This document shows, one piece after another, positions 43,643-53,212 of a DNA stretch of 59,511 nt; the stretch's first letter is position 1, and each line of letters begins with the position of its first letter. The notes below the pieces were generated by a model. That model was not told the origin of the DNA and made no database searches. It was given only the letters and a program-made list of their open reading frames with translations. Source of the stretch: Chloroflexota bacterium (GTDB lineage: Bacteria > Chloroflexota > Anaerolineae > Anaerolineales > Villigracilaceae); the NCBI GenBank assembly GCA_024434165.1, contig QMIW01000012.1, positions 1 to 59,511 on the forward strand, in the 5' to 3' direction. The translations under genes were made by a program, and so were the position numbers.

Positions 43643-44569
43643 ATGAATAGTCAAGATGTAAAAAACGCCATATCCGGCGCGCTTGTTGTGGATAAGCCCG
43701 TGGGAATGACATCGCATGACGTAGTCCAGGTCATTCGGAACGGGACTGGTCTTCGCCGCGCAGGTCATACCGGCACGCTCGACCCGCGCGCTTCGGGTGT
43801 GCTGGTCATCCTCGTCGGACCGGCTGTGCGCCTCAGCGAATACGTCTCGGCATCCGATAAGCGCTACCAAGCCATCATCCGCCTGGGCGGCACCACCGAT
43901 ACCTACGATGCCGACGGAAAATTCACCCCATCCACCGATCCGTCGAACATCACCGAAGCGCAATTCGAAGAAGCGCTCAAGACCTTTATCGGTGAAATCG
44001 AACAAACTCCCCCACCCTACTCCGCCGTCAAAGTCCAGGGGCGCAAAGCCTACGAAATGGCGCGCAAAGGCGAAGAGGTGGACCTTGAACCGCGCAAGAT
44101 CACCGTACATCACCTTGAGGTCCTCGAATGGACTCCGCCCGAAGTCGTGATTGACGTGCATTGTTCATCCGGCACGTACGTCCGCTCGCTTGCGAACGAC
44201 CTCGGCAAAAAACTGGGCTGCGGCGCGTACCTTGTCGGTCTGCGGCGCACCAAAAGCGGACGCTTCACCCTGCGCGATTCCGTGCCCCTGCGTAAGCTGC
44301 AGGAAGCCTTCACCGCCGGAAACTGGTATCAATACCTCATCCCCGCCGCTGAAGCGCTCGGCGACTGGCCCGCCGTGGAACTCAACCCCGATGAAGTCGA
44401 AGGCGTGCGCCATGGCCATCGCGTCAAGGCGAAGGAAGCCGATACCGTCCACACGAAAGTGCGCGGCGTCAGCACCCAGGGCGAATTGGTCGCATTGATG
44501 GAATTGATGGTCAATGAAGACGGCTCCAAGGAATGGCAGCCCAAGAAAGTCTTCTTCACTTCGGATTAA
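43643..44569 (+). CDS. truB: tRNA pseudouridine(55) synthase
   Basis: Isomerises uridine 55 in the T-loop of tRNA. The 308-residue protein has the catalytic motif HTGTLDPRASGVL with D47, the early VDKPVGMTSHDVV, and the conserved GAYLVGLRRTKSGRF. Start at 43643 follows AGGAGG. A C-terminal PUA-like extension (ELNPDEVEGVRHGHRV) is present. Confidence 0.97.
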   Translation: MNSQDVKNAISGALVVDKPVGMTSHDVVQVIRNGTGLRRAGHTGTLDPRASGVLVILVGPAVRLSEYVSASDKRYQAIIRLGGTTDTYDADGKFTPSTDPSNITEAQFEEALKTFIGEIEQTPPPYSAVKVQGRKAYEMARKGEEVDLEPRKITVHHLEVLEWTPPEVVIDVHCSSGTYVRSLANDLGKKLGCGAYLVGLRRTKSGRFTLRDSVPLRKLQEAFTAGNWYQYLIPAAEALGDWPAVELNPDEVEGVRHGHRVKAKEADTVHTKVRGVSTQGELVALMELMVNEDGSKEWQPKKVFFTSD

Positions 44570-44583
44570 ACAATGGAATAGGA

Positions 44584-44589
44584 TAAAAT
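44584..44589 (+). promoter_or_regulatory. -10 box of ribF, overlapping the truB terminator
   Basis: TAAAAT 15 bases after the truB stop. The expected start of transcription (~44596) falls in the left arm of the terminator hairpin, so new transcripts would lack part of the stem. Confidence 0.45.
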
Positions 44590-44590
44590 T

Positions 44591-44615
44591 AAGCCGCCGT
44601 CAAGGCGGCTTTTTT
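44591..44615 (+). terminator. Rho-independent terminator after truB
   Basis: Stem AAGCCGCC / GGCGGCTT with loop GTCAA and a T-run, ending three bases before the ribF ATG. Confidence 0.88.
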
Positions 44616-44617
44616 GT

Positions 44618-45544
44618 ATGCGACATTACCATGCCCTCGAAGAAGTATCCCTGCAACACTCATGGCTCACCGTCGGCGTTTTCGACGGCGTCCATCGCGG
44701 TCATCGTGAGATCATCCGCAAACTCGTCCGCGAGGCTCACGCGAACGACGCGCCCGCCGTTGTATTGACCTTCGACCCGCATCCCGCCAGCGTGTTGACC
44801 GGCAGGAACATCCAATGCCTGACCACGCCGGATGAACGCGCCGAGATGCTCGGCTCGCTGGGCGTGGATGTGGTCATCACCCAGCGCTTCACGCGGGACC
44901 TCTCGGCTGTCCCCGCCCATGAATATATGTTCCGGCTGAAAACGCGCCTGGGACTCACCCGCATGTTGATCGGCTACGATTTTGCGCTCGGCAAGGGACG
45001 CGAAGGCAACGCGCCGCGCCTCGCCGAAATCGGCAGGGAGTTGAATTACGAGGTCGAGGTCGTCCCCGCCGTCAGCGATGAAAGCGGCGTGATCTCCTCC
45101 ACCGAAATCCGCAAACTCATCTCCACCGGCAATGTGATCGAAGCAGGCAAACTCCTCGGCTATCCCTACGGGATGGGCGGGATAGTCATCCACGGCGCGG
45201 GACGCGGAAAGAAGATCAACTTCCCGACGGCGAATATTGACTACCCAACGCAGAAGGCAATTCCCACCAACGGAATCTACGCCTGCTGGGCGGTGCTCGA
45301 TGGCGAACGCTACATGGCTGCCACAAACATTGGGCTTAACCCCACCTTCACCCCCGAACGGACGTCGCCCAGTCTCGAAGCCTACCTGCTCGATTTCGAC
45401 CGCGACATTTACGACCAATATCTCAAAGTGGAATTCGTCGCCCGCCTGCGCGACGAGATCCGCTATTCCTCGGTGGATGCCCTCATCAACCAAATCCAGG
45501 ACGACGTAAACCAGACCCGCGCCATTTTGAGCAAACGCCGGTGA
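44618..45544 (+). CDS. ribF: Bifunctional riboflavin kinase / FAD synthetase
   Basis: A 308-residue enzyme that phosphorylates riboflavin to FMN and adenylates FMN to FAD. The N-terminal FAD-synthetase half has VGVFDGVHRGHREIIRKLV and the later ISSTEIRKLISTGNV; the C-terminal flavokinase half has GRGKKINFPTANI and AATNIGLNPTF. Start ATG is immediately after a terminator, so its mRNA must start inside the hairpin. Confidence 0.96.
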   Translation: MRHYHALEEVSLQHSWLTVGVFDGVHRGHREIIRKLVREAHANDAPAVVLTFDPHPASVLTGRNIQCLTTPDERAEMLGSLGVDVVITQRFTRDLSAVPAHEYMFRLKTRLGLTRMLIGYDFALGKGREGNAPRLAEIGRELNYEVEVVPAVSDESGVISSTEIRKLISTGNVIEAGKLLGYPYGMGGIVIHGAGRGKKINFPTANIDYPTQKAIPTNGIYACWAVLDGERYMAATNIGLNPTFTPERTSPSLEAYLLDFDRDIYDQYLKVEFVARLRDEIRYSSVDALINQIQDDVNQTRAILSKRR

Positions 45545-45687
45545 CTTTACAACCCATCTCACGGGATACTGCGAGATTCGCCTCGCCTCTGCCTCTGTAG
45601 AGCAACATGAATCCTCTGCGAGGGCAAGTTGTTGCGGCACAAGTAAACTGCGCAAGATTATTTATAAATCGGGAAAGGTCGGAGTTC

Positions 45688-46128
45688 ATGCGGAAGCGCG
45701 CGGGAATCATTTTGATCGAAGACGGCAAACTTGCCCTGATCGAACGCCACAAACAAGGACGCCACTACTTCGCTTTTCCCGGCGGCGGCGTAGACGAAGG
45801 AGAAACGGACGAAGAAGCAGCCGTCCGCGAAGCGGAGGAGGAATTGGGAATCCGGGTCGAAATTCTGCACAAAGCGGCGGAGGTCCACCGCCTGAACAAA
45901 TGCGACCAGGTCTATTTTCGTGTCAAGCGGGTGGGCGGGGAATTTGGAACCGGCGCGGGCGAAGAATATGGGGAACCCAACCCCGAACATGGAACCTACC
46001 AACCCATGTGGATGCCAATCGAGGAAATATCCCACAACAATGTCGTCCCGCCAGGCTTGGCGGAATTCGTAGTCAGGTCATGCAAGGAAGGTTGGAAGGC
46101 GGAAACGGAAATCGTTTTCGAAAGGTGA
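45688..46128 (+). CDS. NUDIX hydrolase
   Basis: A 146-residue hydrolase for nucleoside-diphosphate-linked substrates. The NUDIX box is GGGVDEGETDEEAAVREAEEELGI (GX5EX7REUXEEXGU), starting near residue 32, with the strand FAFPGGG before it. Specificity is not evident. Start placed at 45688 by GGAG; an upstream frame to 45607 lacks support. It follows ribF by 143 bases. Confidence 0.92.
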   Translation: MRKRAGIILIEDGKLALIERHKQGRHYFAFPGGGVDEGETDEEAAVREAEEELGIRVEILHKAAEVHRLNKCDQVYFRVKRVGGEFGTGAGEEYGEPNPEHGTYQPMWMPIEEISHNNVVPPGLAEFVVRSCKEGWKAETEIVFER

Positions 46129-46626
46129 AATGATACAAAGCGCGGAAATTGCACGCGCAAACGTATACTTTCAGCAAGACCTTACGATATTGTATGGTTT
46201 AGGCTACACGAAACCCAAATCCTTTTGAATTTGTAAGGGTGGTATCATTGGAATGGCAGCAGGGGGGACCTAGATTCCAAGACCTGGTATGTCTTACCTG
46301 CGCTTGCGCCAACATCAATCTTGCAGGCTCGACATGATTTATGTTTTTGGTTTTAGGCGCTCCTGCGTGGTCTGTTGATTCGCCGCTCTTGGAAAACGGA
46401 CTCTCTCAATTTTTAATGAATCCCTTTCTTCATTTCCTGTCCTGCCCTCCGTATAGGAGGAAAGATCGCTCCAACGGGGAATCCTCATACCATCATATGG
46501 GAAGGAACACGCGCCGGTCTGGCTGTGCATCGCTTGCCATGAATCCATTATGGAGGTGAAACGCAAACAACAAAAAATTGCCTAACCCAGCCCCACCCAT
46601 CTTCATCAGTTCGATAGGAGAAAAAA
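46129..46626 (+). other. 498-base intergenic region with no feature recognised
   Basis: Between the NUDIX gene and the surface protein. The region is less GC-rich than its flanks, has short A/T-rich stretches and no strong hairpin, tRNA or known riboswitch core that I can see. GATAGGAG just before 46627 is the ribosome site of the surface protein. A long leader is possible. Confidence 0.4.
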
Positions 46627-48588
46627 ATGAAAAAAATCAGTCTCTCATCTTTTCTAGCAATAATTGGCGCATTTTTGATTATTACCACAGCCCTTGCGTT
46701 GATTTCCAATGGCAACTTCGAGACCGGCGACTTCACCGGCTGGACCAAAACCACCGGCATCAACGTTGGTTTTAATTCCCCGCTCTCTCCCGGAGGCGCC
46801 GACCTGAGCGCCGTCGTTGGTGGTCCCGCTGTAACGCCATTGAGTTTATCCGACCCTAATAGCGGCAACAACATTTTGTTTCCCGCTTATGGTCACTACT
46901 CCGCTCGAATCAACAGCGAGGATTCCTATAGCGGGGGGGCGCTTGGAGACCTTGGTCAAAATGCAAACATGATCACACAGGATTTTACGGCAGTTTTATC
47001 CGGTGTGGACAACCAGGCGCATGTGCGGTTTGTCTATTCGGCAGTGATGGTAAACCCTGTTGACAACCCCCATACGGATGAACAGAAGCCCTATTTCCGT
47101 GTGCGCGCCATCAACACCAGCAATGGCAACGATGTGTTATATGATTTCTCTTCCTATGTCGGTGAACCCGGCAAGAACTGGCAGAACGGTCCTTCCTTTG
47201 GGGGTGGAAGCGATTTTTGGCAGTACCTGGATTGGGTCTATGTGGACCTGGCTTCCAGCGCGGCTCATCCCGTTCAAGCCGGCGACATTATCCGACTGGA
47301 AATTTCAGCCGCCGGTTGTTCCCTTGGAGGACATCCCGGATATGTTTATGTGGACGAAATCACGGATGGCGATATTACGGGACCAAACATTAAAGCCGTC
47401 GGTCCGGCAACCGCGCAAGCGGGTTCCACGATCACCTACACCTATACCTACAATAACGGGTCGGGCGTCAGTGTTGACCCGACCATCGTGATAAACCCGC
47501 CTGCCAATGTCACCTTCACAACCCTGGGAGATCCTGTCAATTGCAGCGGCTTCGCTCCGGTCACCTGCACTTTTACCGGCGTTCCCGCGGGCGGATCGGG
47601 CAGTTTTACCGTAACGGGTGATATTGCCCCCGCCGCTGCCGGCACGACGATAGCCCATGGAGATTACAGCATCAGTGCAACAGGCTTCCCAACCGTGGGC
47701 GGTCCCACAGTATTGACCGTTGTTCCGGCAAATTCCGCTCCGGTGGCCGTTGACGATACATACTCCACCCACATGAGCGTTGTGCTCAACGGAACCACTG
47801 TTTTCGCAAATGATTCGGACGCCGACAATGATACATTGACGGGTATAAAAGTCACCGACCCCGCCCACGCCTCCGCCTTCTCCTTCAACCCAACCACCGG
47901 TCAGTTCTCCTACACTCCTGAAAACGGTTTCCAGGGCGTGGATTCATTCACTTACATGGTCAACGACGGCAGCGTCAATTCGAATATCGCCACCGTGACC
48001 ATCAACGTCACGCCGCTGCGGGCAGTTTTGAAATCCCTCGCTTTGTACGATGGCTGGGTAAAAGAGTCGAGCGAAACCAGCGATACAGGGCTGAGGATCA
48101 ATGGAGTCCATAAAAATCTTCCCGTTGGAGACGACGGCAACGACAAGCAATGGCGTTCCATCCTGCACTTTAATACCGGGAGTTTGCCGGATAATGCCGT
48201 GATCCTCTCGGCGGCATTAAGGGTAAAAAACACCGCCATTCTCGGAGTCAACCCCTTCACCACACATGGAAACATGGTGGCGGATATGAGAAGAGGTTAT
48301 TTCGGGACCAGTCCTCAAATGCAGAGCATGGATTTTCAGGCCCCCGCCTCGGTAAACAGCATAGGAAACTTCGCCCCCATTGCAAAGCCGGGATGGTATC
48401 AAATAACCCTGGATGCAGGCTACTATCAGTATCTTAGCCTGACGGGACCCGTCCAATTCCGCCTGCGATTCGTCCTCGACGATGACGATGACAGGGTGCA
48501 GGATTACTTCAGAGTATATTCCGGCAACGCAGCCAAAAAGGCAAACCACCCTCAACTCATCATTCAGTATTATGTGCCCCTGCCGTAA
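46627..48588 (+). CDS. Large secreted surface protein with Ig-like/cadherin-like and DNRLRE-like domains
   Basis: A 653-residue exported protein. The signal peptide is KKISLSSFLAIIGAFLIITTALALIS. An N-terminal jelly-roll-like region follows (SNGNFETGDFTGWTKT; YVYVDEITDGD). Residues ~260-370 look like a DUF11-type repeat (GPATAQAGSTITYTYTYNNGS). Residues ~375-460 form an Ig-like/cadherin-like unit (APVAVDDTYSTHMSVVLNGT; VFANDSDADNDTLTG). The C-terminus (~465-653) resembles a DNRLRE domain (ALYDGWVKESSETSDTGL). No cell-wall anchor or sortase motif is seen. Probably a cell-surface adhesin or matrix protein. Start by AGGAG. Confidence 0.82.
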   Translation: MKKISLSSFLAIIGAFLIITTALALISNGNFETGDFTGWTKTTGINVGFNSPLSPGGADLSAVVGGPAVTPLSLSDPNSGNNILFPAYGHYSARINSEDSYSGGALGDLGQNANMITQDFTAVLSGVDNQAHVRFVYSAVMVNPVDNPHTDEQKPYFRVRAINTSNGNDVLYDFSSYVGEPGKNWQNGPSFGGGSDFWQYLDWVYVDLASSAAHPVQAGDIIRLEISAAGCSLGGHPGYVYVDEITDGDITGPNIKAVGPATAQAGSTITYTYTYNNGSGVSVDPTIVINPPANVTFTTLGDPVNCSGFAPVTCTFTGVPAGGSGSFTVTGDIAPAAAGTTIAHGDYSISATGFPTVGGPTVLTVVPANSAPVAVDDTYSTHMSVVLNGTTVFANDSDADNDTLTGIKVTDPAHASAFSFNPTTGQFSYTPENGFQGVDSFTYMVNDGSVNSNIATVTINVTPLRAVLKSLALYDGWVKESSETSDTGLRINGVHKNLPVGDDGNDKQWRSILHFNTGSLPDNAVILSAALRVKNTAILGVNPFTTHGNMVADMRRGYFGTSPQMQSMDFQAPASVNSIGNFAPIAKPGWYQITLDAGYYQYLSLTGPVQFRLRFVLDDDDDRVQDYFRVYSGNAAKKANHPQLIIQYYVPLP

Positions 48589-48630
48589 AGATTACGACAC
48601 AACATTGGCAGAAGCATAAAACCCTCTTGA

Positions 48631-48670
48631 AACTACGACGGCGGCTTTCAGCCGCCGTCGTAGTTTTTTA
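48631..48670 (+). terminator. Rho-independent terminator of the surface protein gene
   Basis: A 16-base stem beginning AACTACGACGGCGGC, loop TTC, and TTTTTT. Confidence 0.93.
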
Positions 48671-48796
48671 TTCCCGCAAATGCTCCTTTGCGAATATGCC
48701 GCATCCGCATGGGGTGAGGAGGCCAGCAATCAGATGCAAACAAAACTGTAATTGCCGCTGTTAGGAGATTGCAAGCCTCGGTTTATCTCCAAACTA

Positions 48797-48802
48797 TATA
48801 AT
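48797..48802 (+). promoter_or_regulatory. -10 box, near-leaderless, GGDEF-EAL gene
   Basis: TATAAT eight bases before the ATG at 48811, no Shine-Dalgarno site. Confidence 0.5.
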
Positions 48803-48810
48803 ATCAACCA

Positions 48811-51303
48811 ATGAAGACGTTTGCAAGAAAATACGCTCCCGCGCAGGCTGCCGGGCGTATGTCACCCGAATCAATATACAAGGGTGGTGTGGTGGTGGTT
48901 CTGCTGCTGGGGGGGGTTCAAGCAGGTCTTTTTCTTTTTATTAAAGAAGGTTCCACTTCTGCCGTCATCAACGACATTCTAACGGCGGTCAGCACGCTTG
49001 CCGCCGTGTTTGGCATGGCATACGGCGCGCATTGGTCGCGGCGCCTTGACCGCCGCCTCGGAGCAGCCTGGTACTTGTTTACGCTGGGAATGGTTTTCTG
49101 GGCGCTGGGGGATATTCTATGGGCGTTTTACGATCTATCCTTCGGGGAGGTCCCCTTTCCGTTCATCGGAGATGCGTTCTATCTTTTGACTTATCCATTC
49201 CTTCTCGTCGGAATCCTGCTCATACCCCGGCAGGATAAGACGTCCACCCAGACGGCGTGGGTCTGGCTCGACTTTTTCATCGTGGTTTTTTCGTCGTTCG
49301 GAATCTATTGGAACTTTCTGATCGGACCGACGCTCATGGACCGCAGTCAGTCGTGGCAGGCGGTATTGGTCAATTCCGCCTACCCGGCAGGGGATTTTCT
49401 GCTCATCCTGGCAATTACGTTGATCATTTTCCTGCCGCATTCCCCAACCTGGTTGAAGCCGATGCGGTTCATGCTGGCTGGGCAGGTCATGACGGCAATT
49501 GCAGACAGCATCTACGCCTATCAAACCATCAACGAGACGTACTATTCCGGAGCCTGGTTCAACCTTCTATTTTCCATTGGACCGCTGTTGATCATGTTGA
49601 GCGGTTTGTCGCAGGCGGTTGCATCGAAAAACGTTTTGATCGAGCAGCGCACCGTCCCTGTGCAATCATGGCCGGGATATCTGATCCTTCTCCGTCTGGT
49701 TGTGCCTTACATCTGGCTGTTATTCGCCTATGCCGCGCTGAATATGGATAAAACTTCAAAGCAGGCGCTCCATCCCGCTCAATTCTCCATGTGGGTTAGC
49801 GGCATCATCGTTCTGCTCGCGATTCGACAGATCCTTTCCACGCTCGATAATGACCGCCTTGCCGGCGAATTGCGCGGCATGAATGACACGCTTGAAAAGA
49901 GGGTCGCCGAACGTTCGTCCGAATTGATTTTGATGAACGCGGAACTGCGCAGGCAAATGGAGGAACGCAAGCGGGTCGAGATGATGCTGCGCGAACGCGA
50001 GGAAAGACTCGCCCACTTCGCCCTGCACGATGCCCTGACCGGCCTGCCAAACCGCTCCCTGCTCAGCGACCGCCTCTCGCAAGCCCTGCAACACTACCGG
50101 CGGACAAAGGAATATTTCGCCGTCCTTTTCCTCGATCTCGACAACTTCAAGTTCGTGAACGACAGCCTGGGACACCTGCCCGGCGATCAATTGCTGATCC
50201 AGGTTGGGAAGCGGCTATCGTCGGTCGTTCGGGGGGAGGATACGGTGGCGCGGCTGGGAGGCGATGAGTTCGTGATTTTGCTCGAACGGTTCAGCAATGA
50301 AGATTTTGCGCCCACGATTGCCAGGCGCATTTTGGATTCAATGAACGAACCGTTTTTCCTCGGTTCTCACTCCATTTACCTGACGGCAAGCATTGGGGTG
50401 GTGCTCGCCAGCCCCGATTACCACAATCCCGTTGAGATCATTCGCGATGCCGACCTGGCAATGTACAAGGCAAAATCGAACGGGAGGTCGCATTTTGTGA
50501 TCTTTACGCAGGGCTTGCGCGCCAATATCATGGATCGCATAACGCTCGACTCGGACCTCCGTCAGGCGCCGGCGTTGAACCAGCTCATTTTGCAATACCA
50601 ACCCATCGTCTCGCTGGAAGCGAACAGACTCGCCGGCTTCGAAGCCCTCGTCCGCTGGCAGCATCCCAACCGCGGCTTGATCGGTCCCTCCGAATTCATC
50701 CCGATGGCGGAAAGCAACAGCTTCATTGACACCATCACGCATTGGAGCATCCAGCAAGCCTGCCGCCAATTGCATGAATGGCGGGATAGATTCCCGTCCG
50801 GGTTCCCGCTGGGCATCAGCATCAACCTCTCCCCGTTGTCGCTCAGGCGGGTGGAACTCCTCCAATGGGTGGATGAAAACCTGCGCGCCTTTTCCCTGCC
50901 TTCCAACTGCCTGACGATTGAAATCGTGGAAACCGCCCTTATTCAGGATGCCGACCTGGCAAAACGTGTCTTTAACGATCTGCGGGCGCTCGGCGTCAAG
51001 GTCAGCCTGGATGATTTTGGAGTAGGCTATTCGTCCCTCGGCTACCTCAATGAATATCCGATTGACATTCTAAAAATAGACCGCTCCTTTGTAAGCCGCG
51101 TAACCAGGAGCCGGGAAGTGGCTTCCATTGTGCGCGCCATTATCACCCTGGGAAGGGAACTGGAAATTGACATCGTTGCCGAGGGAATCGAATCGTACGA
51201 GCAAGCCGAGTTTTTGAAACAGGCGGGGTGCGAGTATGGTCAGGGATTCCTGTTCTCCAGGGCGATCTCCCCTGCGGATATTCAAACCTTATATTTCAAC
51301 TAA
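48811..51303 (+). CDS. Membrane GGDEF-EAL protein (cyclic di-GMP synthesis and breakdown)
   Basis: An 830-residue membrane protein. The first ~350 residues hold nine or ten hydrophobic segments. A coiled coil follows (ELRGMNDTLEKRVAERSSEL), then a GGDEF domain (ALTGLPNRSLLSDRLSQAL; RLGGDEFVILL; RGED as I-site RxxD) and an EAL domain (FEALVRWQHPNRGL, EIVETALI, LDDFGVGYSSLGYL, KIDRSFV, EGIES, GCEYGQGFLFSRA). Both active sites look intact, so it may make or degrade cyclic di-GMP. Starts eight bases after TATAAT. Confidence 0.95.
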   Translation: MKTFARKYAPAQAAGRMSPESIYKGGVVVVLLLGGVQAGLFLFIKEGSTSAVINDILTAVSTLAAVFGMAYGAHWSRRLDRRLGAAWYLFTLGMVFWALGDILWAFYDLSFGEVPFPFIGDAFYLLTYPFLLVGILLIPRQDKTSTQTAWVWLDFFIVVFSSFGIYWNFLIGPTLMDRSQSWQAVLVNSAYPAGDFLLILAITLIIFLPHSPTWLKPMRFMLAGQVMTAIADSIYAYQTINETYYSGAWFNLLFSIGPLLIMLSGLSQAVASKNVLIEQRTVPVQSWPGYLILLRLVVPYIWLLFAYAALNMDKTSKQALHPAQFSMWVSGIIVLLAIRQILSTLDNDRLAGELRGMNDTLEKRVAERSSELILMNAELRRQMEERKRVEMMLREREERLAHFALHDALTGLPNRSLLSDRLSQALQHYRRTKEYFAVLFLDLDNFKFVNDSLGHLPGDQLLIQVGKRLSSVVRGEDTVARLGGDEFVILLERFSNEDFAPTIARRILDSMNEPFFLGSHSIYLTASIGVVLASPDYHNPVEIIRDADLAMYKAKSNGRSHFVIFTQGLRANIMDRITLDSDLRQAPALNQLILQYQPIVSLEANRLAGFEALVRWQHPNRGLIGPSEFIPMAESNSFIDTITHWSIQQACRQLHEWRDRFPSGFPLGISINLSPLSLRRVELLQWVDENLRAFSLPSNCLTIEIVETALIQDADLAKRVFNDLRALGVKVSLDDFGVGYSSLGYLNEYPIDILKIDRSFVSRVTRSREVASIVRAIITLGRELEIDIVAEGIESYEQAEFLKQAGCEYGQGFLFSRAISPADIQTLYFN

Positions 51304-51344
51304 TTGAATGGAAGAGCCTGGGGGCATGCCGGGAAAAGGCAGCA

Positions 51345-53141
51345 TTACATTTTGACCCGCCACATTTCCATCGGTCTGTCGTATCCCCGCAATTCGCCCT
51401 GAAAGCGCGACAGCGAATTGGGTGCGGCGTTCCGTTCCAGAAATTCGAGCACCTCCGGGTCGCTGCGAATGGTCTCGGAGAAAACCGCCTCGCCGCCATT
51501 GGAAAAGCCCGGCAGACGCGCCGCAATATTGACCGTGGAACCGAAGTAGTCCAGCCGGTCGTTCAAGTTGACGGCGATGCACGGACCGTGATGAATGCCC
51601 ACCTTGATGAGCAGGGGCGGCACGCCGCGCGCGGCAAGTTCCTTTTGCACGCTCCAGATCGCGCGCAGGGCGGAAACCGGCTTGCGGAACGCCGCCATGA
51701 TACTGTCGCCCATCGTCTTGATGATCGCCCCGCCCTCGGCAGCAATGGAGCGTTCGAGGATCTCGAAATGTTCGCGCACCCGCCCGAACGCGGGCGCATC
51801 GCCGATCTCGCGATAGAGTTTCGTGGAGTTGCGCAGGTCGGTAAACATCAACGTGGTGGACCCGACGGAGATCTCCTCTTCGGGGCGCAGGACTTCGCTG
51901 GAGAACAAATCGCGAAAAACCTGCAGGGTGGTCACATCTGCCGCGGTTGCTGCCTGGTCCGACCAAGCCGTGCGTTCCAGTTGGAAGGTCTGGGTGAAAT
52001 CGGTGCGGTTGAGCAGGCGGATATACGGCGATAACCCAATCGGTTGAATGTCGGTACTCCAGCCGAGGGCATCGGCATGGAAATCCTTTTGCGCGGGACC
52101 GTCTTTTACGGCAATCAGGTTCTGGGTGCCTTCGAGCCCCGAAGCGCGCAGGCGGTAACGTCCCTCCTGGAGCATGGTGGAAATGGGCAGTTCTTCGCGC
52201 GGCGGCACGACCAGCGAGAAAACGATATGCGGCTGTTTCTGCGGACTGCCCACGCAAAATTCAACCGCCGCATCCACAGCGCGAACCGAAGGATTCGGGC
52301 GGAAGATGACCTCCACGTTATGGTCGAGATTCACGTGAAAGTCAATCTCACAGGTGCTGCAATGCGACTTGCCGGATAACTCGTTGAGGTGCGCATGGTC
52401 CCTGGCGACCCCGCGGCATTCAGGGCAGAGCAGGTCCCAATACATATCCAACATGCCGGCGCGCGTGGCTTTTAGGAACGTCTCCAGCACTGCGCGGCGC
52501 GGAAGCCCCCAACCGTCGGCAAGGGCATAGGGTCTCATGCGCTGAATGGACAGGTCGTCGGCGCGGTGCAGGTACTCGTAGAGTCGGTCCAGGATTTTCA
52601 CGTCCGCGCCGTCTGCCCGCAGCCGCTCGCTCAGCAATTTGAGGCGGGCGTGTCCGCTTGCGGTGAGATTCCTTCCCGTCGCAACGACCAGCAGCGGGTC
52701 CCCGCGTGAGGCGATGCGGTCGTACAGTTTGTATGCCTCACCAAACCGTCTCCGGCTGTACATCCCAATTCCAAACACAATGGCGAGATCGCCCAACAGG
52801 TGGCGGGGTCTGATCCAGGCTTGATACGTCAGGCGTGTGCCGGAAGGCTCAAGGCGTTCGAGGCGGCAATCCACCCGCATTTCCACCAGCGGACCCGTGC
52901 GATAACGGCGCAGGATGCCAAACCGGTAGGGGTAGGTCCACTCGAAGGGTTCCTCCTCCCATTCCACCCGGATGGGAAGTTTGAACCGGACAAGTTTCAC
53001 GCCGTTTTGAATGCCGAGCATTTGCATGGGCGGCAGCCCCGTATCGCGGTTGAAACGGTTGGTATCCGAAACGAGCGGCCACAAGGCTTCGGGCGTCGAA
53101 GCCAGATCCCATATCCACGTGTAGTGATATTCCTGTGTCAT
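51345..53141 (-). CDS. Class III adenylate/guanylate cyclase with SRPBCC and DUF5939-like regions
   Basis: A 598-residue cyclase with an unusual layout. Residues 1-140 look like an SRPBCC/START-like lipid-binding fold (FNRDTGLPPMQMLGIQNG). The middle contains LCPECRGVARDHAHLNELSGKSHCSTCEI (part), a CxxC...CxxC zinc ribbon, and a DUF5939-like region. The C-terminal ~190 residues are the cyclase domain (TTLMFTDLRNSTKLYREIGD; IIKTMGDSIMAAF; YFGSTVNIAARLPGF) with both metal-binding Asp residues. Cyclic AMP is the likely product. No membrane segment. Convergent with the GGDEF-EAL gene. Confidence 0.88.
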   Translation of the reverse strand: MTQEYHYTWIWDLASTPEALWPLVSDTNRFNRDTGLPPMQMLGIQNGVKLVRFKLPIRVEWEEEPFEWTYPYRFGILRRYRTGPLVEMRVDCRLERLEPSGTRLTYQAWIRPRHLLGDLAIVFGIGMYSRRRFGEAYKLYDRIASRGDPLLVVATGRNLTASGHARLKLLSERLRADGADVKILDRLYEYLHRADDLSIQRMRPYALADGWGLPRRAVLETFLKATRAGMLDMYWDLLCPECRGVARDHAHLNELSGKSHCSTCEIDFHVNLDHNVEVIFRPNPSVRAVDAAVEFCVGSPQKQPHIVFSLVVPPREELPISTMLQEGRYRLRASGLEGTQNLIAVKDGPAQKDFHADALGWSTDIQPIGLSPYIRLLNRTDFTQTFQLERTAWSDQAATAADVTTLQVFRDLFSSEVLRPEEEISVGSTTLMFTDLRNSTKLYREIGDAPAFGRVREHFEILERSIAAEGGAIIKTMGDSIMAAFRKPVSALRAIWSVQKELAARGVPPLLIKVGIHHGPCIAVNLNDRLDYFGSTVNIAARLPGFSNGGEAVFSETIRSDPEVLEFLERNAAPNSLSRFQGELRGYDRPMEMWRVKM

Positions 53142-53212
53142 GATAGATAGACGGATAAATTTGGATAATTTTACCCGTCATTTTCCACCCAAATATTGCA
53201 GTCCGATGGCGG

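Noticed and set aside
46129-46626. Riboswitch upstream of the surface protein
   Set aside because: No conserved riboswitch core was recognised by eye. A covariance-model search would decide.
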